Source: Chthoniobacterales bacterium | GTDB lineage: Bacteria; Verrucomicrobiota; Verrucomicrobiia; Chthoniobacterales; UBA10450 | Assembly (NCBI GenBank): GCA_013694945.1 | Contig: JACDBM010000133.1 | Span: 1-6,537 of the forward strand | DNA: 6,537 bases | Direction of reading: 5' to 3' | Part shown: positions 1 through 6,359 of the stretch, piece after piece | Position numbering within the stretch: the first letter of the stretch is position 1 | Layout of the letters: every line of letters begins with the position of its first letter | Translations under genes and position numbers: made by a program | Notes under the pieces: model-generated | The model's input: the letters and a program-made list of their open reading frames with translations, nothing else | Told to the model about the DNA's origin: nothing | The model's database searches: none

Positions 1-444
1 ATCGCGGTGAACTTGCGCGAGATGATGAACTTGCGCGTGCCCATCATCGCCGTGGTCATCGGTGAAGGTGGATCCGGCGGAGCTCTCGGGATCGGCGTGG
101 CCGACCGCGTCCTGATTCTGGAGAACGCGTATTATTCCGTTATCAGCCCGGAAGCCTGCTCGGCGATTCTGTGGAAGGATCGACGCCATGCTCCGGAAGC
201 CGCGGAAGCGCTCAAGCTGACGGCCGACGATTTGATGCGGCTCGGGGTTGTGGACGAAGTGGTTTCAGAACCCGAAGGCGGGGCTCATCGCGATCACGAC
301 CTCGCGGCGTCCCATCTCGGCAGCGCTTTGCGGCGCAACCTGGAACGAACCAGTGCGCTGACGATCGAGGAGCTGCTGAAGCGGCGCTACGAAAAGTTCC
401 GGAAGCTGGGCAACTTCGCCGAAGGTGCCGAAGCATCCATGTAG
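1..444 (+). CDS. accA: Acetyl-CoA carboxylase carboxyltransferase subunit alpha, 3' part (5' end outside window)
   Basis: This is the C-terminal half of AccA. With AccD it forms the carboxyltransferase that moves the carboxyl group from biotin on AccB to acetyl-CoA, giving malonyl-CoA for fatty-acid synthesis in the cytoplasm. The frame is open from base 1 to the TAG at 442-444, leaving 147 residues of a protein usually about 320 long. Visible family signatures are the LREMMNLRVPIIAVVIGEGG segment, the glycine-rich GEGGSGGALGIGVADRV stretch typical of crotonase-fold carboxyltransferases, YSVISPEACSAILWK, the later EPEGGAHRD, and a charged tail with KRRYEKFRKLG. The GTG at 7 is an internal valine codon, not a start. 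The next gene converges on it from the minus strand, so accA ends its transcription unit here. The identification is secure from family knowledge. Confidence 0.95.
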   Translation: MAVNLREMMNLRVPIIAVVIGEGGSGGALGIGVADRVLILENAYYSVISPEACSAILWKDRRHAPEAAEALKLTADDLMRLGVVDEVVSEPEGGAHRDHDLAASHLGSALRRNLERTSALTIEELLKRRYEKFRKLGNFAEGAEASM

Positions 445-506
445 TGTGTAGCAACCCGGAACCGTTTTTCTCGGGGACGCTGCGCGATGGCAGATGATGA
501 GCCCGG

Positions 507-521
507 ACGGCATGCTGCCGT
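507..521. terminator. Short hairpin between convergent accA and thioesterase genes
   Basis: A perfect 6-bp stem (ACGGCA / TGCCGT) with a TGC loop overlaps the last base of the thioesterase stop codon. It lies in the 76-bp gap between two convergent genes, where a bidirectional terminator would be expected. Neither strand has a clear T-tract after the stem, so this is at best a weak or factor-assisted terminator. Confidence 0.25.
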
Positions 522-934
522 TAACTGCTCGCAAATAGTTCACGCAGCTCCAGTCGAACGCGCTTCGGCCGGCCCGTCTCCGGATTGATTGGGCACCAGA
601 GCGTGCGAGCACACGCGAGAAGCTTTCGATCCGCTTCACGAATGATTTCGGTGTGCCGTTCGAAGGAGAGTCTTTCGATCGTTCCGACCCACGTGCGGAC
701 AATCAACTCCTCGGCGAGCAACCCGGCTGCGTGATAATCGATTTCGTGTCGCAACACGACCCAGCCAACGCTGGCCTGGTCTTCGACCGGCGCGAGCGCC
801 TTCCAGTGAGCCGTGGCCACATCCTGCGCCCAACGCAAATAAACGACGTTGTTGACGTGGCCCTGCTCATCGAGGTGCGCGGCGTCGACTTGAACTCGGA
901 TTTCGAATCTGGCAGGAGAGGAAAGCTGCGGCAC
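521..934 (-). CDS. Acyl-CoA thioesterase, 4HBT hot-dog fold (YbgC/FadM-like)
   Basis: The protein is predicted to be a small cytoplasmic hydrolase that cleaves acyl-CoA thioesters. From the GTG at 934 it is 137 residues, the normal size for single-domain YbgC/FadM-type thioesterases. The signature is at residues 21-35 (LDEQGHVNNVVYLRW): an Asp near the start of the helix, then HVNN, as in the 4HBT family. A later HEIDYHAAG segment and the strand pattern around TWVGTIERLSFERHTEI also fit. The open frame extends upstream to an ATG at 1072, but that would overlap most of the end of the membrane-protein gene, so I chose the GTG, which gives a 56-bp gap. No Shine-Dalgarno sequence precedes it, so the start is uncertain. 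An SDR lies in the same gene group. The substrate cannot be told from the sequence. Confidence 0.85.
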   Translation of the reverse strand: MPQLSSPARFEIRVQVDAAHLDEQGHVNNVVYLRWAQDVATAHWKALAPVEDQASVGWVVLRHEIDYHAAGLLAEELIVRTWVGTIERLSFERHTEIIREADRKLLACARTLWCPINPETGRPKRVRLELRELFASS

Positions 935-990
935 AGTGGAGAAGGAATACGCTATTTGCGCAGGCAGCTGCGAGGCTTGTTCGAGGTGCG

Positions 991-1554
991 TCAGCGCAAG
1001 CGCGTGAAGAGCGACGAGACGTAAAACAGGAATGTTCCGGCGGTGAAAAGCGCCAGGAGCTTGTGATACCACTCGTTAGCCGTGGCGATCGCGACGGAGG
1101 CGGTCACGAGGAAAACGCCGTGAAAGATGAGATTGGCGCGTTCGGGCAATGCATGGTCGAGCACGAGATCACGGCAGATGCTCACCAGGACGGCGACGAC
1201 GAACAGGCTGAAGACTCGCTTCCGTTGCTGAAAATAATGCGCCCGCAGGTCGACAACTTTCTCTTCTCCAAAATCTGGGTAAACGAGCCCGGCGATCAGG
1301 TAGAGCAAGACCGTCTGCGTGAGAAGCACGGCAAACTGGTTGAACTCCCAGTCATGCCGGTCGCGCATGTCGAACAGCGCCCACCAGGTCTGCGTGCAAA
1401 CGAGCAGAAGCGTCGCAGCCCAAACCTGCGTGGGCCAGTAAGGCTGCACTCGCGCGTGCGAAAGCATCCGCGCGCGCAAGCCTTGCAGGATCTGCGTAAT
1501 CGCCAGCCCCAGGATGATCGAGAGAAGGACGGAAAGATAACTGAACTCATCCAT
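991..1554 (-). CDS. Hypothetical six-helix integral membrane protein
   Basis: The protein has 187 residues and is almost entirely membrane-embedded. Hydrophobic segments appear at roughly residues 5-24, 41-61, 73-92, 114-133, 140-158 and 164-184, which suggests six transmembrane helices. Charged loops lie between them, for example MRDRHDWE near 63-70 and a basic RAHYFQQRKR stretch near 104-113 that should face the cytoplasm. The opening MDEFSYLSVLLSIILGLAIT resembles small uncharacterised membrane proteins seen in several Gram-negative groups. I do not recognise a named family, and there are no catalytic or cofactor motifs. The ATG at 1554 has no obvious ribosome binding site. The gap to the upstream DUF2277 gene is 98 bp with no recognisable element. 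Function is unknown. Confidence 0.75.
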   Translation of the reverse strand: MDEFSYLSVLLSIILGLAITQILQGLRARMLSHARVQPYWPTQVWAATLLLVCTQTWWALFDMRDRHDWEFNQFAVLLTQTVLLYLIAGLVYPDFGEEKVVDLRAHYFQQRKRVFSLFVVAVLVSICRDLVLDHALPERANLIFHGVFLVTASVAIATANEWYHKLLALFTAGTFLFYVSSLFTRLR

Positions 1555-1652
1555 GTGCTGCGCTCTGCGCGACCAGCATTAGCGCAGGCCATCCGAAGTG
1601 GCGATGCAGGAACGCGGCCCCCTTACCGGGTCCAAAGCCCCCTTCAGCGCGC

Positions 1653-1928
1653 TTATGCGGCGCGCGCAAAACGTTGGGCTGATTTCGCCCGCGCTTTAGC
1701 AGCTTCAGTCGCCCGGTCGCGTGGCGGTGCGTTGGTGATGAGCGAATCGAGGAGTTCGCGTGCTGCCTCGGTCACCAGATTCACCGCCCGGTTGAACGCG
1801 GCTTCGTTCGCCTTTGCTGGCTTGGTAAATCCACTCAGCTTGCGGACGAACTGGAGCGATGAAGCTTGGATCTCTTCGTCCGTGGCCGGAGGTGCAAAGT
1901 TATGCAGCGTTTTTATGTTTCGGCACAT
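1653..1928 (-). CDS. DUF2277 family protein
   Basis: This is a 91-residue protein matching the DUF2277 pattern throughout. It has an N-terminal MCRNIKTLHNF, then PPATDEEI, the segment ASSLQFVRKLSGFTKPAKAN, and a C-terminal TNAPPRDRATEAAKARAK. The family is known from many environmental bacteria and has no established biochemical function. I place the start at the ATG at 1928 rather than 1961, because family members begin with MCRNIK and a strong AGGAGG lies just upstream. It follows the SDR gene by 53 bp on the same strand and may be cotranscribed with it. The conserved Cys at position 2 and the basic, helical C-terminus are the only notable chemical features. Confidence 0.88.
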   Translation of the reverse strand: MCRNIKTLHNFAPPATDEEIQASSLQFVRKLSGFTKPAKANEAAFNRAVNLVTEAARELLDSLITNAPPRDRATEAAKARAKSAQRFARAA

Positions 1929-1935
1929 GAGGAAT

Positions 1936-1941
1936 CCTCCT
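1936..1941 (-). promoter_or_regulatory. Strong ribosome binding site for the DUF2277 gene
   Basis: On the minus strand a perfect AGGAGG lies 7 nt before the ATG at 1928. It decides the start in favour of MCRNIK over the upstream ATG at 1961. It is the only textbook Shine-Dalgarno site I see before any start in this window. Confidence 0.75.
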
Positions 1942-1981
1942 CGCGCTCGCCGGCGACGCAACCTCGCAGCTCAGTTTTTCC

Positions 1982-2734
1982 CTAATGCAGATAGGAAGCG
2001 CCGTTGATGTCGATCGTATTTCCGGTGAGATAATCTGCGGCCGGCGTGACGAGATAGCTCACAAGTTGAGCGATCTCTTCGGGCGCGGCCACGCGACCAG
2101 CCGGAATCCCCGCGCGAATCTCGTTGCCCTCGCGCGCCAGCGCCTCTGCCGACATCTCCGTTGCGACCCAACCGGGTGCGATTGCGAAGCAGCCGATGCC
2201 GCGAGGCGCGAGTTCCACCGCAAGCGATTTGGTGAAGTTAATCTGCGCGGCTTTGCTGGCGGAATATCCTGAAAAGCGCGCTTCGCCCCGCAGACCGGCC
2301 CGGCTCGCGATTTGAATGATGCGTCCCCAGCCTGCTTCCGCCATCGCTGGGGCCAGCAGGTAGGCGAGGTCAGCGCCGGCGAGGAAATTCAACTGCATGT
2401 GTGTGCGGACATCTCGCTGCCAAGTCTTGAAATCTTCGTTTTCGAGCAGCGGCGTCGGGAGGTAAACACCTGCGTTGTGGACCAGAACATCGACGCGGCC
2501 GTTGCACTCCTTCAGGGCTGCTCCCGCGAGAGCTCCAGCTCCGTCCGGTTCCGTTAAGTTTGCGCAGAGTAGAACGTGCTCATTGCCGCGAACCGCGCCC
2601 AGCGTCTCTTCGGCTGCGCTGCGATTCGAATGGTAATGAACCGCGACGCGGAAACCGTCGAGCGCCAGTTGCACGGCGATCGCTCGTCCAATCCCGCGCG
2701 ACGCTCCAGTCACGAGTGCAGTCTTGGGTTTCAT
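1982..2734 (-). CDS. SDR-family NAD(P)-dependent oxidoreductase (FabG-like)
   Basis: This is a 250-residue classical short-chain dehydrogenase/reductase, the usual length for the family. Key elements are the Rossmann cofactor loop TGASRGIG at 9-16, NAG at 87-89, an Asn at 116, the catalytic Ser at 144 in QIAS, and the Tyr157/Lys161 pair in YSASK. The PGWVATEM loop follows near 187-194, and the C-terminus ends with YLTGNTIDINGASYL, very like 3-oxoacyl-ACP reductases. His33-Tyr-His-Ser-Asn-Arg after the second strand suggests NADPH preference, which is inference. It probably reduces a 3-oxoacyl or similar carbonyl, but SDR substrates cannot be assigned from sequence alone, so I give no fabG symbol. 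The ATG at 2734 has no good ribosome binding site. It is the first gene of the minus-strand group. Confidence 0.92.
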   Translation of the reverse strand: MKPKTALVTGASRGIGRAIAVQLALDGFRVAVHYHSNRSAAEETLGAVRGNEHVLLCANLTEPDGAGALAGAALKECNGRVDVLVHNAGVYLPTPLLENEDFKTWQRDVRTHMQLNFLAGADLAYLLAPAMAEAGWGRIIQIASRAGLRGEARFSGYSASKAAQINFTKSLAVELAPRGIGCFAIAPGWVATEMSAEALAREGNEIRAGIPAGRVAAPEEIAQLVSYLVTPAADYLTGNTIDINGASYLH

Positions 2735-3146
2735 CTGCGGTATATCTTGGGTTCACCCCTTCAAGGATTCCGTCGCCGCCTTTCCTGCGACGACTGTTCC
2801 CGTAGGAGAGCAGGTTCGAATTGAACAAAATCGATGATATGCTGATCCGTCGGCGGGTCATGTTTCAATTCTCCGAGGTGCCGGCGATGTCCACCCAGGA
2901 TACGCCGGAGACGGACGCAACCGCCGAGCGCGCGATGTGGGCTCCGCGGGGTTTGTAATTGGGTGCTACAATCTGGAGTGAATCGCTGATGAGGTTGTTG
3001 GGTTATGCTGTGCCGGATGTTGAGGAGAGCACGGATCATCGTCGAGAGCTTTGATGCAGCCGCGTGTTAATGGGATTCAAAAGCGCGCTTTGCGGGATGC
3101 AATTCCTGTTTATACGATCACTTGAACATATAACCTTCTTGAAGTA
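2735..3146. other. 412-bp intergenic region between divergent genes, no convincing gene
   Basis: This stretch separates the SDR gene (-) from the repeat-protein gene (+). Short open frames exist, such as a 45-codon frame from TTG 2821 to the TAA at 2956-2958, preceded by GGAGAG, and a 21-codon frame from ATG 2989. Their translations resemble no family I know. A 6-bp inverted repeat CCGGCG / CGCCGG lies at 2881-2908 with a 16-nt gap. The segment 3050-3120 is less GC-rich and probably carries the promoter of the gene at 3147. No tRNA, riboswitch or transposon end is recognisable. Confidence 0.5.
3090..3118 (+). promoter_or_regulatory. Candidate sigma-70-type promoter for the repeat-protein gene
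   Basis: TTGCGG at 3090-3095 is followed, after a 17-nt spacer, by TACGAT at 3113-3118. The match to TTGACA/TATAAT is partial. The position, about 28 bp before the ATG at 3147 and in an AT-enriched stretch of the intergenic region, is suitable. Promoter consensus in this lineage is not known to me, so this is only a candidate. Confidence 0.25.
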
Positions 3147-5114
3147 ATGAATAACGTGAAGCGCTTCCTTCTGCCGATCAGTATCGCGCTCCCGGCGCTG
3201 GCTATTGGCGTGGCCATCGGCCATTACACTTTGCCAGTTCCCGTCCCTTTACCTGCAACCCAGTCGTCGACCTCTTCCTCGCAGTCGGTTCCGCTCTCCG
3301 CTCCGGCTGCGATTCCGAGGCAAACAGAAGAAAGCAGCTCCATGGCGGCTCCTGTTGAGCCAGTTAACACTGGAGACTCGGCGGATAATTCCAGCGAGAG
3401 CGTCATTGCCCGCATTAAGGGGGCTCTGGCGCGGCCCGGCGGTCGTCGCACTTACGCTACCTTCAGTAAGCTGGCCGATTCCATTGACGAGAAGAATGTC
3501 CGCGAAGTCCTCGCGTTTGTCGGTGACCTCCCGAAGCCGCAGGAGAAAAGCATGCTTGTTTCTCTCGTGGTCGGCCGGTGGGCGGAGTTCGATGCGCCGG
3601 GGGCGATCGCCTATGCACAAGCTCTTCCTGCCGGCACCTCACGTAACTGGGCCATCACCAGCGCAGTCGCCGGCTGGGCCGAGCGGGATGCCTCCGCGGC
3701 TACGGCCTGGGCGCAGCAACTTCCGGCCGGACCGCAGCGCGATCAGGCGATGCAAACCGTCGTTTCGGCCCTGGCCGAGAAAGATCCGTCCGCCGCGCTC
3801 GCTTTCCTGCAAACACTGCCCGCGGGTCGTAATCGGCAGGGTCTTTACTGGCCTATCTTCAGCAAATGGACCACGAGCGATCCAGTCGCCGCGGCGGAAC
3901 GCGCACTCCAACTTCCGGCTGGTGCGAGTCGCGATGCCGCCATTCAGGTGATCGGCTCCAATTGGGCGACCCAGGATGCGGAAGCGGCTTTTTCCTGGGC
4001 AAACGCACTCCCACCCGGCCAGGCTCGGAATAATGCGCTCCAGAATATTTTGTCGAATTGGGCAAACAAAGATCCGCAACGCGCCGCGACCATCATTACT
4101 GCATTGCCGGCTGGTTCGGTGCGGGATCAATCCGTAGGAAACATTGCGCGACAATGGGCGCTGACGGAGCCGCGCGCGGCCCTGGCGTGGGCCGAGCAAC
4201 TTCCCGGCGGCGATGCGCAACGTAATGCCGTCCGTTTCGCGCTCACCAGCTGGGTGCAATCGGAACCGCTGGCCGCCGCGGAATACCTCGCGACTTTGCC
4301 TGCCGGAAAAATGCAGGAGGAGGCGACGAGCGCTCTCGCCTTACAGCTGGCGAATAGCGATATCCAAAGCGCGGTCACCTGGGCGCAGAAGCTCCCGGCC
4401 GGACCGGTCCGGCAAAACGCGTTGAGCAACATCGTCTCGCAATGGAGCGACGCTGATCCGCAGGCGGCGGCGGATTTCGCGTTGCGTGCGACGGAGACTG
4501 AGGGACGAAAAGGGTTCCTGGAAAATGTTTCGCGGCAATGGGCGCGCAACGATCCGCAGGCCGCTTTGCGTTGGGCCTCGAGCTTAACGGAAGCGAATGG
4601 GCGCGAGGCTGTCCTGCCCGCGATCGTCGCGGTCGTGGCAGAATCCGATCCGCGGGAAGCGGCCCGGCTCGTCACGCAAATGCCGCCCAGTGACGCCCAA
4701 AGTAACGCGACCGGGGCAATCGCCTGGCAATGGGCGGGCGAGGATCCGCGCGACGCCAGCACGTGGGCAACATCTTTCGCCGAAGGCAAAAGCCGCACGA
4801 AAGCTTTCGAGAGTCTGATGAATCGATGGGCGCAAAACGATCCGTATGCGGCCGGCGCGTGGCTGGCCACCTTACCGGCCAGCGGCTCGCGCGATGCAGC
4901 GGTGACTGTTTACACCCAGCGTGTCGCCGCGACTGATCCGGCGGCGGCGGCGCAATGGGCGGAGACAATTGGCAACGACGGCACCCGCAACAGCCAAATG
5001 GAATTCATTGCGATGGCCTGGCTCAAGACGGATGCCAATCGCGCCCGTGCGTGGATCGCGAATTCCTCCCTTTCGAACGACGTCAAAGCAAGGCTCCTGC
5101 CATCATCGCGATGA
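3147..5114 (+). CDS. Exported or membrane-anchored protein of sixteen 32-residue W/DP/LPAG repeats
   Basis: The protein has 655 residues and a function unknown to me. Residues 1-27 have two basic residues (K5, R6) then a hydrophobic stretch to about 25, a signal peptide or N-terminal anchor. Residues 28-85 form a Pro/Ser/Thr-rich linker, so the rest should lie outside the cytoplasm. From W145 to the last residue the chain is 16 end-to-end repeats, fifteen of 32 residues and a final one of 31, with a degenerate leading copy at 113-144. The consensus is roughly W-A-x-x-D-P-x-A-A-x-x-W-A-x-x-L-P-x-G-x-x-R-x-x-A, then a hydrophobic helix. This is probably a helix-pair alpha-solenoid for protein binding, comparable in design to TPR or HEAT arrays, though 34-residue TPR signatures are absent. 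The ATG at 3147 is the only start that includes the signal segment; only a poor GAAG precedes it. Similar repeat proteins are familiar to me from Verrucomicrobiota. There is no enzyme motif. Confidence 0.9.
   Translation: MNNVKRFLLPISIALPALAIGVAIGHYTLPVPVPLPATQSSTSSSQSVPLSAPAAIPRQTEESSSMAAPVEPVNTGDSADNSSESVIARIKGALARPGGRRTYATFSKLADSIDEKNVREVLAFVGDLPKPQEKSMLVSLVVGRWAEFDAPGAIAYAQALPAGTSRNWAITSAVAGWAERDASAATAWAQQLPAGPQRDQAMQTVVSALAEKDPSAALAFLQTLPAGRNRQGLYWPIFSKWTTSDPVAAAERALQLPAGASRDAAIQVIGSNWATQDAEAAFSWANALPPGQARNNALQNILSNWANKDPQRAATIITALPAGSVRDQSVGNIARQWALTEPRAALAWAEQLPGGDAQRNAVRFALTSWVQSEPLAAAEYLATLPAGKMQEEATSALALQLANSDIQSAVTWAQKLPAGPVRQNALSNIVSQWSDADPQAAADFALRATETEGRKGFLENVSRQWARNDPQAALRWASSLTEANGREAVLPAIVAVVAESDPREAARLVTQMPPSDAQSNATGAIAWQWAGEDPRDASTWATSFAEGKSRTKAFESLMNRWAQNDPYAAGAWLATLPASGSRDAAVTVYTQRVAATDPAAAAQWAETIGNDGTRNSQMEFIAMAWLKTDANRARAWIANSSLSNDVKARLLPSSR
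3579..5111 (+). repeat. Tandem array of sixteen 96-bp units coding the 32-residue repeats
   Basis: The array begins at the TGG for W145 and runs to the codon before the stop without any insertion or deletion: fifteen units of 96 bp and one of 93 bp. Units are diverged at DNA level, so this is an old expansion rather than a recent slippage array. The DP codons (GATCCG or close variants) and TGGGCG for Trp-Ala recur most clearly. LP(A/P/G)G is kept in units 1-9 and largely lost in units 10-13 and 15-16. Confidence 0.9.
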
Positions 5115-5154
5115 GCGATCGACCGGCACGCGTTTTTCCTTTACTCTGTGTCGC

Positions 5155-5174
5155 TCCTGCTAAGGCAGGATTTT
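5155..5174 (+). terminator. Terminator-like hairpin after the repeat-protein gene
   Basis: A perfect 6-bp stem TCCTGC / GCAGGA with a TAAG loop is followed directly by TTTT. It lies 40 bp after the stop at 5114 and before the imuB region. The stem is short, so termination would be weak. It may instead be part of the palindromic element that starts at 5178. Confidence 0.45.
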
Positions 5175-5177
5175 CAA

Positions 5178-5331
5178 GTGCTGCTGTTGTAGCGACGGTG
5201 CTCTGTCACCGTGTCACGCGTCCATGAAACAGGAAGGCGCTCTTTTGTCCCAACAGTCCGCAAAAGACTCGTCTTGTCTATCATCGAGCCTGGACACGGC
5301 GACAGAGCGCCGTCGCTACAACAGCAAGCAC
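5178..5331. repeat. REPIN-like element: two inverted 38/39-bp hairpin repeats with 77-bp spacer
   Basis: The left arm 5178-5215 and the reverse complement of the right arm 5293-5331 are identical except for one 1-bp indel and two substitutions. Each arm contains its own hairpin: ACGGTG-CTCTGT-CACCGT at 5195-5212 and ACGGCG-ACAGAG-CGCCGT at 5296-5313. The two substitutions form one base pair of that stem, T-A in one arm and C-G in the other, so the stem is kept. GTTGTAGC stands outside each hairpin (5186-5193, and inverted at 5315-5322). The architecture is like REPINs, paired inverted REP sequences moved by a RAYT transposase elsewhere in the genome. No transposase is encoded here. The element contains the start codon of the imuB frame at 5224. 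Confidence 0.85.
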
Positions 5332-6354
5332 GAAGCCGAACGCGACCTCGAAGTTCGGCGCATCGTCGGCATCCTGCACAGATGGGGCATTCACACCTTG
5401 GGACAACTGGCCGCGCTCGAGAAAGAGCAGGTCAGCCTTCGTCTGGGTCCGGAAGCTGTGCGGATGTGGGAACGAGCGAACGGCAAAGCGACGCGTCTCC
5501 TGAAGTTGGTTCAGCCACCGGAGTCATTCGCGGAGACGTTCGAATTCGAAAACGAGATCGAAACCAGCGAGCCGCTCCTGTTTATGCTGCGCCGCTTTTT
5601 GCAGCAATTAACGCGGCGGCTCGGCGCACTTTATCTGGTCGCGAAAGAACTGAATCTGCGCGTCACCTTTAGCGACAAAAATTCCTACGAGCATCTCTTC
5701 AAGATTCCCGAGCCGAGCAACAACGTGGAAGTGCTCTTCCGGATGCTGCACACGCATCTCGAGAATTTTAAATCCGACGCTCCGATCGTGGCGGTCTCAC
5801 TCGAGGCCGAGGCGACAAAGCCTTCGCAGCAGCAGTTCAGTTTGTTTGAAGCCGCGCTGCGCGACCCAGCCCAGCTTTCCGAGACGCTTGCGCGGCTGAC
5901 GGGATTGCTCGGTTCAGAGCGAGTCGGCACTCCCATCCTGGAGGAGACGCACCGGCCGGACGCTTTTCGGATGGAGCCGTTTTCGTGGCAATTGCCGCAG
6001 CCGGAAGCGAAGACGGGCTTCGCTCTAGCCGGGGGCGCTGACCCCGGCTGTCCCCCGGCCACGTTGCTCCGGGCTGGGGTCACCGCCCCCGGCTACAACG
6101 GAGCGCCGCTGCGCCGCTTCCGCGCTGCGCCGCCGGCTTCAGTTCTGCTCGACGAAAATAAGCCTGCCCACTTGCGGAGCGCGGAAGTGCAAGGCGAAGT
6201 GGTTGCTGAGGCCGGACCATATATGGCGTCTGGAAACTGGTGGGATGAAAAAGCGTGGGCACGCGCCGAATGGGATTTGCAGCTCGAAGGGGGCGCGTTG
6301 TGCCGGTGTCATTCGGAAGGAGAGAAGTGGCAGATCGATGGGATCTATGACTGA
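5224..6354 (+). CDS. imuB: ImuB-like Y-family polymerase homologue lacking the N-terminal polymerase-like domain
   Basis: ImuB is the non-catalytic hub of the ImuA/ImuB/DnaE2 translesion mutasome, linking DnaE2 to the beta clamp. Family members are about 450-550 residues; this frame gives 376. Residues 1-36 are encoded by the REPIN-like element and match nothing known. Homology begins at about E37, with WGIHTLGQLAAL at 54-65 (helix-hairpin-helix-like), IETSEPLLFMLRRFL at 112-126, a little-finger-like region to about 195, QQFSLF at 203-208 (fits a clamp-binding motif), and RVGTPILEETHRPDAFRM at 233-250. Residues 268-291 come from a second palindrome. The C-terminus has GNWWDEKAWARAEWDLQL and ends WQIDGIYD, the tail domain usual in ImuB. 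The palm and fingers regions are missing, and a stop at 5161-5163 closes the frame upstream. About 340 codons remain uninterrupted, so it may still be expressed, but no ribosome binding site precedes the ATG. It could equally be a recent pseudogene. dnaE2 follows after 97 bp; no imuA is seen. Confidence 0.8.
   Translation: MKQEGALLSQQSAKDSSCLSSSLDTATERRRYNSKHEAERDLEVRRIVGILHRWGIHTLGQLAALEKEQVSLRLGPEAVRMWERANGKATRLLKLVQPPESFAETFEFENEIETSEPLLFMLRRFLQQLTRRLGALYLVAKELNLRVTFSDKNSYEHLFKIPEPSNNVEVLFRMLHTHLENFKSDAPIVAVSLEAEATKPSQQQFSLFEAALRDPAQLSETLARLTGLLGSERVGTPILEETHRPDAFRMEPFSWQLPQPEAKTGFALAGGADPGCPPATLLRAGVTAPGYNGAPLRRFRAAPPASVLLDENKPAHLRSAEVQGEVVAEAGPYMASGNWWDEKAWARAEWDLQLEGGALCRCHSEGEKWQIDGIYD
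6026..6095. repeat. GC-rich palindromic element inserted in frame inside imuB
   Basis: The arms 6026-6048 and 6073-6095 are inverted copies of 23 bp with two mismatches, beginning TAGCCGGGGGCG on each strand, and are separated by 24 bp. The element lies in the variable linker between the ImuB core and its C-terminal domain. It encodes residues 268-291, rich in Gly, Pro and Ala, without breaking the frame. The minus-strand outer end reads GTTGTAGC (6092-6099), the same motif found outside the hairpins of the element at 5178-5331. Confidence 0.8.
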
Positions 6355-6359
6355 GATTT

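Noticed and set aside
935..1072. N-terminal extension of the thioesterase up to an ATG at 1072
   Set aside because: It would overlap the membrane-protein gene by over 80 bp, and thioesterases of this family begin near residue 47 of that extended frame.
1555..1652. Two GGGGGC blocks upstream of the membrane-protein gene (minus strand)
   Set aside because: They are too short and isolated to support an operator or a hairpin.
1063..2007. 314-codon plus-strand open frame opposite the membrane-protein and DUF2277 genes
   Set aside because: Its sequence is the low-complexity antisense of recognisable minus-strand genes and has no family resemblance.
2811..2825. GGTTCGAATT resembling a tRNA T-loop
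   Set aside because: The flanks do not pair as a T-stem and there is no anticodon arm or acceptor stem around it.
2761..3039. 92-codon minus-strand open frame in the intergenic region
   Set aside because: The translation is rich in Arg/His/Gln, resembles no family, and has no ribosome binding site; it looks like chance openness in GC-rich DNA.
4127..4870. 247-codon minus-strand open frame inside the repeat-protein gene
   Set aside because: It is antisense to the clearly coding 32-residue repeats, and its own periodicity is only a reflection of them.
3579..5111. CRISPR-like or recent microsatellite array
   Set aside because: The 96-bp periodicity is protein-level repetition with diverged DNA; there are no short identical repeats with unique spacers.
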